Positions 1 to 6,113 of a stretch of 14,852 nucleotides of DNA are shown piece after piece. The stretch comes from JAYKHL01 sp035284865. Its GTDB lineage: Bacteria; Cyanobacteriota; Sericytochromatia; S15B-MN24; JAQBPE01. Made by a program: the position numbers and the translations under genes. Below the pieces are notes generated by a model that searched no databases, had not been told where the DNA came from, and was given only the letters and a program-made list of their open reading frames with translations. The stretch lies in contig JAYKHL010000171.1 of assembly GCA_035284865.1 (NCBI GenBank), forward strand, positions 1 through 14,852, written 5' to 3'. Position 1 is the first letter of the stretch; each line of letters starts with the position of its first letter.

Positions 1-120
1 CACGGCCCCCACCGCCGCGCCCACCACGGCCCCCACCGCCGCGCCCACCACGGCCCCCACCGCCGCGCCCACCACGGCCCCCACCGCCGCGCCCACCACG
101 GCCCCCACCGCCGCGCCCCG
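1..120 (+). repeat. 24-bp tandem repeat, five units, coding
   Basis: Five head-to-tail 24-bp units (1-24, 25-48, 49-72, 73-96, 97-120) are identical except for the last bases of the fifth. In the reading frame of the LysM gene each unit encodes TAPTAAPT, giving a Pro/Thr/Ala linker. The array reaches the window edge, so the true copy number is unknown. Because the unit is a multiple of three, gain or loss of copies would change linker length without a frameshift. Confidence 0.95.
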
Positions 121-949
121 GGGGTTGCCAGCGGCCAGGTCCACGGGTCAGGTGCCCCAGGCGGCTCGCTCCCCCTTCGCCCAGCTACGGCCCGTGCGGC
201 CCGTGGTCCGCACGGCCCCGCGAGTCAGCGAGTACGTGGTGCGTCGCGGGGACACCCTGTCGTTGATCGCGCAGGACCGTCTGGGCGAGATGGAGCGCTG
301 GACCGAGATTTACGAGGTCAACGCAGCGAGCATCGACGACCCCGATCTGATTCGCCCCGGCCAGCGGCTTCTGCTGCCAGAGGTTGCCGCCGCGCCGGCG
401 GCCCCGCCGGACCACTGGGTCGTGCACACGCGACCGGGTGACACCCTCCGGGGGGTGGCAGCGAGGCACCTTGGCAACGCAGAGCGATGGCGCGAGGTGT
501 GGGATCTCAACCAGGACTCGCTGGTGGCCCAGACCGTGCTGCCGCCGGGAACGCGCCTGCGTCTGCCGCCCGAGGCGCGGCCGGCGGCTCGGCCCCAGCC
601 CGCTCAGGTTGCCCGTCAGACGCACACCGTGCAACAGGGTGAGTCCCTCGCGCTGCTGGCTCGTCGCTACCTTGGCTCCGCGGACCGCTGGCAAGAACTT
701 TACCAGCTCAACCGCCAGCGCATCGCCAACCCGCACTGGCTTTACCCCGGGCAGGTGCTCGAGGTGCCCGCAGGGCGTCCCCAGCGCAGCGTGCGCTATG
801 TCGTGCGGACGGGGGACACCCTCTGGGCCATCGCCGGCCAGCGGCTGGGCAACCCCTTCCGGTGGCCGGAGGTGTGGCGGGCGAACCGAGATCGCATCGC
901 CGACCCGCACTGGATCTACCCGGGCCAGGTGTTCCGCGTGCCCGATTAG
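2..949 (+). CDS. LysM-repeat protein, four LysM domains (5' truncated)
   Basis: The frame is open from the first codon in the window, so the N-terminus and any signal peptide lie outside it; 315 codons are visible. It starts with a low-complexity linker of repeated TAPTAAPT, then carries four LysM domains at about residues 77-126, 138-189, 207-256 and 265-314. Each shows the LysM pattern: a G(D/E)(T/S)L turn (RRGDTLSLIA, RPGDTLRGVA, QQGESLALLA, RTGDTLWAIA), a central RW..(V/L/I)(Y/W)..N, and a closing PGQ/PGT plus L.LP or (V)F.VP. LysM domains bind N-acetylglucosamine in peptidoglycan, so a cell-wall-associated role is likely. No catalytic domain is visible; one could lie upstream. A TTG at 125 could serve as an in-frame start, but the repeat before it reads as coding in the same frame without a stop, so I treat the gene as partial. 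It converges on the AMIN-domain gene. Confidence 0.9.
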   Translation, partial: TAPTAAPTTAPTAAPTTAPTAAPTTAPTAAPTTAPTAAPRGLPAARSTGQVPQAARSPFAQLRPVRPVVRTAPRVSEYVVRRGDTLSLIAQDRLGEMERWTEIYEVNAASIDDPDLIRPGQRLLLPEVAAAPAAPPDHWVVHTRPGDTLRGVAARHLGNAERWREVWDLNQDSLVAQTVLPPGTRLRLPPEARPAARPQPAQVARQTHTVQQGESLALLARRYLGSADRWQELYQLNRQRIANPHWLYPGQVLEVPAGRPQRSVRYVVRTGDTLWAIAGQRLGNPFRWPEVWRANRDRIADPHWIYPGQVFRVPD

Positions 950-1279
950 AGCGCCGCTCACGTCCTGAGCGCGGTCGTTCAATGCGCCCGGCCAGCGTCG
1001 CTGGTCCTGAGCGCCGATCGCAGCGCCGCGCGTCGGTTCCCTCCCTCACCCAGGATGCACCTTCCTTGCTCCTTGCGCTCCGCGCTCAGGTCGTCGCGCC
1101 GCAAGCCCCGTTTCATTCCACCGCCGCGATGAGGCCGCGCGGGGGGTGGGGGGGCTGACGTCCTCGGGCCTGGAACGAGGAGGGAACGTGCCTGAGGACC
1201 CGCGACCGCGGAATGACGTGGTGGCTGGGTGTCAGCAGCGGCCTTCCCCGGGCGACGACCAGGGGGCGCCGGGCTCCGT
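950..1279. other. Intergenic gap between convergent genes; no convincing gene
   Basis: This 330-bp stretch lies between the stop of the LysM gene and the stop of the AMIN gene. I see no supported coding sequence. It contains a compact dyad CCAGCG-T-CGCTGG (992-1004), an 11-bp inverted repeat CCTGAGCGCGG (964-974) / CCGCGCTCAGG (1080-1090), the partial direct repeat TCCTGAGCGC (963-972 and 1006-1015) and a long G-run (1141-1154). No hairpin followed by a T-tract is present, so a classical intrinsic terminator is not visible on either strand. Confidence 0.5.
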
Positions 1280-2854
1280 TCACGGCCCCCAGCGTACCCC
1301 CACCACCGGCCCCGTGAAGCCCACGGTGGGCTCGACCGCACTCATCATCGAGAGGTGCCTCACTCCCAGGCTGAGGCCCACGGCCCTCCCGCGGGCCGTC
1401 AGCAGGAGCTGGCCTTCCAGACAGCTACGCCAGCCGGCCCCATACCCCAGGTTATGCCCCCCAAGCCCGCGCGCCTCGAGGCGCAGCCAGGGCCACGGCA
1501 AGACCCGCGAGGCGCCCAGGCCAACCGTGGCAAAGCTCAGGTTGCCCAGGCCCAGCCCCCTGTAGCCCGCCATCAGGAAAAAGCCAGGCGCCTCCAGGCG
1601 TCGGCGCAGCTGAAGGTCCACCATGGGCGTGCCGGCCTGCAGGTAGGGCTGGCTGCGAGTGGGGGCGTGAGCCTCACCGAACACCGAAAGGGCCGCCAGG
1701 CCTCCCCACGGACCGTGCCAACCCGCCGCCTCGACGACCGCCGCCGGACGAAAGGCCGGCCCTGCCGGAAGGCCGCCCGGCACGAACCAGACTGCGGCGC
1801 GGTGGGTCCAGCCCCAGCCCCCTGCCCTCAGGCCCACGGGGACGGGGCTGTCCCCTGCGGGGAGGGGAAGCCGACGGAAGGGTTGTCCAGCGGCGCTCGG
1901 AGCAGGGGGGGCCGCCATCCGGGGCGCCACGGTCGCCGCTGCCCGGGGGGCGACCGTGGCGCGCGGGGAGGGCGACACGGCGAGAGCCCTCCCCCCCGAG
2001 GGGCGGCGGCTGGGGCGGGGGGAGGCAGCGGACGCCGCGGCGGGCCGGGACGGCCCCGACGTCAGGCTGACGCGCCACACCCGCCCCGGCAACACCCAGG
2101 GTCGGACCGTCGCCGCGGCAGGCCCCCGCTGCGGCGGTGACACCACGGTGGCCGTGGTCGGCGGTGCCGTCCCCCTCCCCACCAACGGCGGAACGGGCGT
2201 GGGGGTCACGGGGGCCGGGGTCGCCAGCACCACCGGAGCTGGTGCGGGCACCCCGGGTGACGGCGAGGCGAGCGCGGCAGGCGACGGCGAGGCGGGCGCG
2301 GCAGGCGACGGCGAGGCGGGCGCGGCGGGCACCGGCGACACGGGCGAGGGGGCGGCAGGCGCAGGCGCGGCGGGCGAGGGTTGCCCGGGCGAGGGGAAGG
2401 CAGGCCGAGGCGTGGCGGGCCACGGCACCACGGGAGGCGGGGAGGCCTGGGCAGCCGGTGGCAGCACCCTCACCACGATGGCCTGGCGGGCCCGAGCTTT
2501 CGCCACGACCACCCGGCTGGGCTCAAGCAGGGTCAGAACGAGCCGCACCCGGTCAACCGCGTGATGGAACAGCACCCAGTGCCGGAGGCGGGGATGCGCA
2601 GGGGAGTCCGCCGAGAACACCCCGACCATGCCTGGCGCGGCATCGAACTCCACGACGACACGCAACGGTTGCTCCCGCAGCACCCGGTGCCGCGGAAAAG
2701 CGCCCTGGTAAGGGATGAGCAACTCCCCCTGGCGCGCATCCCAGGTGGCAGGGTCCACGCGTGGGGCGCCCGCGCCCGAGACGGGCAGACACACGGACGG
2801 CGCTGCAAGCACGGCAGCCATCAGCATCAAGACGGGAATTGCGCGCGTTCGCAT
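1280..2854 (-). CDS. Secreted AMIN-domain protein with Pro-rich linker and barrel-like C-terminus
   Basis: This is a 524-residue protein. The chosen ATG at 2854 follows GAGGG with 5 nt spacing and opens a clear signal peptide (MRTRAIPVLMLMAAVLAAPS); the frame extends upstream to 3019 but that part runs into the preceding gene. Residues about 33-131 resemble an AMIN domain: RVVVEF, then a second hydrophobic strand VRLVLTLLEPSRVVV, ending IVVRVLP. AMIN domains target periplasmic proteins to peptidoglycan or the division site. Residues 132-340 form a Pro/Ala/Ser-rich linker with repeated AAPASPSP. Residues 341-524 alternate aromatic, glycine and charged residues (GFFLMAGYRGLG, WPWLRLEARGLG, AVGLSLGVRHLS) and end in WGP, suggesting an outer-membrane beta-barrel of about 180 residues. 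No amidase or secretin domain is present. A wall-to-outer-membrane tether is inference. It follows the P1 peptidase gene on the same strand with an 88-bp gap, so co-transcription is plausible. Confidence 0.75.
   Translation of the reverse strand: MRTRAIPVLMLMAAVLAAPSVCLPVSGAGAPRVDPATWDARQGELLIPYQGAFPRHRVLREQPLRVVVEFDAAPGMVGVFSADSPAHPRLRHWVLFHHAVDRVRLVLTLLEPSRVVVAKARARQAIVVRVLPPAAQASPPPVVPWPATPRPAFPSPGQPSPAAPAPAAPSPVSPVPAAPASPSPAAPASPSPAALASPSPGVPAPAPVVLATPAPVTPTPVPPLVGRGTAPPTTATVVSPPQRGPAAATVRPWVLPGRVWRVSLTSGPSRPAAASAASPRPSRRPSGGRALAVSPSPRATVAPRAAATVAPRMAAPPAPSAAGQPFRRLPLPAGDSPVPVGLRAGGWGWTHRAAVWFVPGGLPAGPAFRPAAVVEAAGWHGPWGGLAALSVFGEAHAPTRSQPYLQAGTPMVDLQLRRRLEAPGFFLMAGYRGLGLGNLSFATVGLGASRVLPWPWLRLEARGLGGHNLGYGAGWRSCLEGQLLLTARGRAVGLSLGVRHLSMMSAVEPTVGFTGPVVGVRWGP
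2257..2328 (-). repeat. 24-bp tandem repeat, three units, inside the AMIN gene
   Basis: Three near-identical 24-bp units lie at 2257-2280, 2281-2304 and 2305-2328, differing by a few substitutions. On the minus strand they encode the Ala/Pro/Ser octapeptide series AAPASPSP in the linker between the AMIN-like and barrel-like parts. The period equals that of the array at 1-120, though the sequence differs. The flanking DNA, about 2210-2400, is a more degenerate Pro/Ala-coding continuation. Confidence 0.9.
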
Positions 2855-2942
2855 CCGGGCCCTCGGCCCACCACCAGTGCCTGGCCTGGCCGCGGGCGGC
2901 ATCACCTTAACAGATTGGCCCGAGGCCCCGCCATCTCCCGGC

Positions 2943-4238
2943 TCACGGCTGGAGGCGCCCCGCGGCTGCCAGCAGCCGCTGAACACGCGCCAGCGGCAGG
3001 GCGTGGATGAGGTGACCATCTCGCCCCGAGGTGGTGGTGGCCATCGTCAGGGCGTTGCCGATCGCCTCCTCCGTGGCCTCGACCGTCGCCGCAAAGAGCG
3101 GCGTCAGGTGCAGGTTGTTCACCGCCGCAAGCGGCATCGTGAGGACCTCCGGCACGTGAGGCACGGCAGCGGCCGTGGAGAACGCGAGGGCGAAATCTCC
3201 GGACGAGTGGGCCACCACGCTGCCCGTGCGTCCGATCCCCACCACGGCCCGTCGGGCGAGCCGCTCGAGCTGATGGGGCAGCAGGGGGGCATCGGTCGCG
3301 ATGACCACGATGATGGAGCCTTCGCCTGGCTTGCGGCGTGGCATGAGGTCCTGGATCTGCTCGCCCACCGGCACGCCAGCGATGCGCAGGTCCTCCCTGC
3401 GGCCCATGTTGGCGTTCACGAGCACCCCCACCGTCCAGCCTCCCTGCACCTTCGAAAGCACCCTGCTCGCGGTCCCGATGCCCCCCTTGAAGCGGTAGGC
3501 AACCATGCCCGTGCCGGCCCCCACGCAGCCCTCCGCCACCGGGCCAGATCGGGCACCATCCAGGGCCGCAAGCACGTGCGGTTCCCGCACGTGGCGCCCC
3601 CGCTGGTCATTCAGGAAGCTGTCGTCACACTCCCCCACGCAGGGCAACACGACATCGTCATCGACGCCCATGGCCGGGTAGCGTCGCATCATCCAGCTCA
3701 CCACCGCGTCGCTCACCCGCCCTACCGAGAGGGTGTCAGTCAGGACGATCGGGGTCTCCAGGCAGCCGGCCTCGTTGATCCAGTCCAGAGCGGTGAGCAT
3801 CCCGTTCCCGTTGATGACCACGCCCGACGCGAAGACCTTCCGATGCCAGACCTCATCCCGGGGAATGATCGCCGTGACGCCGGTGCGCACGGGCCCCACC
3901 CCCACCCGCAGCGGCCCCTCCCCGGATACGAGGGTCGTGTGCCCCACCTTGACGCCGGCCACGTCCGTGATGGCGTTCCATCGTCCGGGGGGCAGTTGTC
4001 CGAGGCGGACGCCGAGGGCCCGCAGGCGGACGCGCCGTTCTGGGGGCCCGACGTCCACGGGGCGCCCCGAGGCCGCAGAGGTCGGACGCAGGCGGGTCGG
4101 GGCCGCAGCGCCCGCCCCGAAGCTGGCGCGCGGGGTGGCCCCAGGTGAAGCGGGCCCTCCGGGGCGCGCCGTCGCGGCAAGCCCGTGCGTCAGGGCCCAG
4201 CAGAGGGCGAGGGAGGTGGCGATCGGGCGTGAAGACAT
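2943..4238 (-). CDS. P1 family (S58, DmpA/BapA-type) peptidase, secreted
   Basis: This 431-residue protein matches the DmpA/BapA family of N-terminal-nucleophile aminopeptidases, which release N-terminal D-, L- or beta-amino acids and self-cleave into alpha and beta chains. Family features visible: WNAITDVAGVKVGHTT near the start of the domain (87-102), VGAGTGM..YRFKGGIGTASR (239-259), the oxyanion-type Asn in VNANMG (N277), and the self-cleavage site Gly307-Ser308 in GEGSIIVVIATDAP, with Ser308 as the expected nucleophile. HSSGDFALAFST (344-355) supplies a further active-site Ser. Residues 1-22 look like a signal peptide and about 60 residues of Ala/Pro/Gly-rich sequence precede the domain, so I infer a periplasmic or exported enzyme; many family members lack such an extension. 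The substrate cannot be told from sequence. The ATG at 4238 has only a weak ribosome binding site. It is probably first in a unit with the AMIN gene. Confidence 0.9.
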   Translation of the reverse strand: MSSRPIATSLALCWALTHGLAATARPGGPASPGATPRASFGAGAAAPTRLRPTSAASGRPVDVGPPERRVRLRALGVRLGQLPPGRWNAITDVAGVKVGHTTLVSGEGPLRVGVGPVRTGVTAIIPRDEVWHRKVFASGVVINGNGMLTALDWINEAGCLETPIVLTDTLSVGRVSDAVVSWMMRRYPAMGVDDDVVLPCVGECDDSFLNDQRGRHVREPHVLAALDGARSGPVAEGCVGAGTGMVAYRFKGGIGTASRVLSKVQGGWTVGVLVNANMGRREDLRIAGVPVGEQIQDLMPRRKPGEGSIIVVIATDAPLLPHQLERLARRAVVGIGRTGSVVAHSSGDFALAFSTAAAVPHVPEVLTMPLAAVNNLHLTPLFAATVEATEEAIGNALTMATTTSGRDGHLIHALPLARVQRLLAAAGRLQP

Positions 4239-4314
4239 GGCGACACCACCACGAGACAGCGGGGACCATCACCATAACATGCCTCCGGCCTGCCTGGCCG
4301 CTGATTCCGCATTA

Positions 4315-4446
4315 CCCCTTATCCCCGCTGACGCGGACCTACTCCCGGTGGGAGAAGGGAGTGGAAATCGTCCGCACCCTTCGGGTGAAACCGGAGTTCG
4401 CTTCCCTCTCCCCCAAGGAGAGGGTGGCCACATGCCGGGTGAGGGG
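4315..4446. repeat. REPIN-like pair of inverted degenerate hairpin repeats
   Basis: Within the 300-bp divergent gap 4239-4538, the left part (from 4315, CCCCTTATCCCC) and the reverse complement of the right part (from 4446, CCCCTCACCCGG) look like two copies of one element. Each begins with a CCCCT-A-CC block, passes through GG(A/C)C and reaches a hairpin: CTCCC-ggt-GGGAG at 4342-4354 on the left, CCCTCTCC-cccaa-GGAGAGGG at 4404-4424 on the right. The right copy resembles the dispersed intergenic motif with GGAGAGGG followed by a GGGTGAGGG tail that is common in several high-GC bacteria; I recall this from general knowledge and could not search it. Non-coding; no transposase nearby. The rest of the gap holds only the permease leader and the peptidase upstream region. 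Confidence 0.6.
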
Positions 4447-4476
4447 CTATCGCGGAATCAGGACTGGCCCGGATCG

Positions 4477-4505
4477 GCGGCAGGGCAAGAGCCTGCGGGT
4501 AGAAT
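4477..4505 (+). promoter_or_regulatory. Candidate promoter for the permease gene (weak -35)
   Basis: A TAGAAT -10 box lies at 4500-4505, the same hexamer as in the ylqD promoter. The best -35 at 17-bp spacing, GCGGCA (4477-4482), matches the consensus poorly. If used, the leader would be about 27 nt. Confidence 0.35.
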
Positions 4506-4519
4506 GGGGCGGTGCCCCA
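4505..4519 (+). other. Short hairpin at the permease transcription start region
   Basis: TGGGGC (4505-4510) and GCCCCA (4514-4519) form a perfect 6-bp stem with a GGT loop. It overlaps the end of the candidate -10 and ends 8 nt before the GGAGGT ribosome binding site (4528-4533), so it could be a protein-binding dyad or sit at the very 5' end of the mRNA. Chance occurrence is possible in such GC-rich DNA. Confidence 0.35.
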
Positions 4520-4538
4520 CCGCCACCGGAGGTCCTGC

Positions 4539-6065
4539 ATGTCCGTTCCCAGCCCAGCCCCCCCCGCCGCCTGGAGGCGGCGAAAGGCCCTCGCGCCCCC
4601 GCGCGAGCCTGACGCCGGAGGGGCAGGGCTCAAGCGGGTCCTCGGGTTCTGGTCCCTCGTCGCGATCGGCCTCGGCTGCACGATCGGCGCCGGCATCTTC
4701 GTGATGCCGGGCATGGTCGCAGCCACCCACGCGGGCCCGGGCATCCTGCTCTCGTTCCTGCTTGCTGCGGTGGCGTGCGGCATCGCCGCGCTTTGCTACG
4801 CCGAGCTTGCGGTGCTGCTGCCGACGGCAGGCAGTGCCTACAGCTACGCCTACGTGGCGCTCGGGGAGCTGGTCGCCTGGCTGATCGGGTGGAACCTGCT
4901 GCTGGAGTACGGCCTGTCCAACAGCGCGGTGGCTGCGGGATGGGGAGGGTACGTGCAGGGCCTGCTGGCCCAGGCGAACGTTCATATCCCGCCGGTGCTG
5001 ATGGTGGCGACGGGCCAGCCCATCCCGGAAGCCGTCTACCTTGCGGCCGGGGTGGCGCCGCCCGCCGTGGCGGGGGTGGGCTGGCTGAACCTGCCGGCGG
5101 CCGTGGCGGTGGGTGTGCCGACGGTGCTGCTGCTGCTCGGCCTCCGCGAGAGCGCCCGCTTCAACAACGCCATGGTGGTGGCGAAGGTGCTGGTCCTCAC
5201 GATGTTCGTCGCCCTGTGCCTCCCTGCCTTCAAGGGCGCCCACTTCGAGCCGTTCTTGCCGTTCGGGATGCAGGGCGTCGTCAGCGGCGCGGCCGTGCTG
5301 TTCTTCCTGTTCATCGGGTTCGACGCGGTGTCCACCGTCGCAGAGGAGTGCCAGCAGCCTCAACGCGACCTGCCCCGGGCCATCGGGGTTGGGCTGGGGC
5401 TGGTGGCTACGCTGTACGTGGCCGTCACCGCCGTGCTGCTGGGCGCCGTGCCGCTGCAGCAGCTGAAGGACCTGCCAGAGCCCCTGGCCCACGCCCTGCA
5501 AGCCGCCGGGCAGCCGCTGGCGGCGGGCGTCCTGTCCGTGGTGGCCGTGGTGGGCATCCTCAGCATCATCCTCGTGGCCTCGATCGGCCAGACCCGCATC
5601 CTGTATGTCATGGCGCGGGACGGCCTCATGCCTGCCTTCATGGGCCGGGTGAACCCGCACAGCGGATCTCCAGTGGCCTCGGTGCTGCTGCTCGGCACGG
5701 TGACCGCCGGGCTGGCCGCCACCGTGCCGCTGGACGCGCTGGCCGATCTGGTGAGCATCGGCACCCTCGCGGCTTTCTCTGCGGTATCGGCGGCCGTGGT
5801 GGTGCTGCGCCTGCGAGAGCCCGCCCTCGAGCGGACGTTCCGGATGCCCCTGGTGCCCTGGCTGCCGCTGGTTGGCATCGGCATCAACCTCTGGCTGATG
5901 GCCAGCCTGCCCGCGCCCGTGTGGATCAGGTTCGCAGCCTGGATGGCCATCGGGCTGGCGCTGTACTTCGGGTGGGGGCAGCGCGCGGCCACACGCAAGC
6001 TGGCAGCAGATGCCGCCGTCAGCGGAGGCGAGGCGCCGCCACCAGGCCCCGGGACGCCTGCTTGA
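4539..6065 (+). CDS. Amino acid permease, APC superfamily (CAT/YfnA-like)
   Basis: The protein has 508 residues from the ATG at 4539, which follows a full GGAGGT ribosome binding site by 5 nt; an upstream GTG at 4512 lacks one. After a basic, proline-rich N-terminal tail of about 30 residues come roughly 12-14 hydrophobic segments. Segment 1 has the substrate-binding signature G.GCTIGAGIFVMPG typical of APC carriers. FLFIGFDAVSTVAEE followed by CQQPQRDLPRAI is the characteristic central block of the cationic amino acid transporter (CAT, TC 2.A.3.3) group, and SIGQTRILYVMARDGLMP is the conserved cytoplasmic loop. The family imports amino acids by proton symport or exchange across the cytoplasmic membrane; the specific substrate cannot be read from sequence. 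recJ follows 48 bp downstream on the same strand, so read-through is possible without a functional link. Confidence 0.9.
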   Translation: MSVPSPAPPAAWRRRKALAPPREPDAGGAGLKRVLGFWSLVAIGLGCTIGAGIFVMPGMVAATHAGPGILLSFLLAAVACGIAALCYAELAVLLPTAGSAYSYAYVALGELVAWLIGWNLLLEYGLSNSAVAAGWGGYVQGLLAQANVHIPPVLMVATGQPIPEAVYLAAGVAPPAVAGVGWLNLPAAVAVGVPTVLLLLGLRESARFNNAMVVAKVLVLTMFVALCLPAFKGAHFEPFLPFGMQGVVSGAAVLFFLFIGFDAVSTVAEECQQPQRDLPRAIGVGLGLVATLYVAVTAVLLGAVPLQQLKDLPEPLAHALQAAGQPLAAGVLSVVAVVGILSIILVASIGQTRILYVMARDGLMPAFMGRVNPHSGSPVASVLLLGTVTAGLAATVPLDALADLVSIGTLAAFSAVSAAVVVLRLREPALERTFRMPLVPWLPLVGIGINLWLMASLPAPVWIRFAAWMAIGLALYFGWGQRAATRKLAADAAVSGGEAPPPGPGTPA

Positions 6066-6113
6066 CAGCACCTCGGCGCCGCGCAACCCTGAATGGCACG
6101 AGGAGGGAGACCC

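Noticed and set aside
1..120. CRISPR-like array
   Set aside because: Units are directly adjacent without spacers and encode an in-frame peptide repeat.
1043..1090. CCCTCACCC start resembling a third copy of the REPIN-like element
   Set aside because: Only the first nine bases match; the expected CTCCC/GGGAG hairpin is missing.
1188..1565. Possible GTG-start plus-strand gene after AGGAGG (1178-1183)
   Set aside because: The ribosome binding site is good, but most of the frame is antisense to the AMIN gene's C-terminal domain and the product is low-complexity Pro/Arg-rich.
2715..4148. 477-codon plus-strand open frame
   Set aside because: Antisense to the P1 peptidase, which matches its family along its whole length.
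6062..6067. Perfect TTGACA overlapping the permease stop, possible recJ promoter
   Set aside because: At 17-bp spacing the -10 would be AACCCT, which does not resemble TATAAT; no alternative at 16-18 bp.
4458..6086. 542-codon open frame on the minus strand
   Set aside because: Antisense to the amino acid permease; the predicted protein is a Gln/Arg/His-rich shadow without domains.
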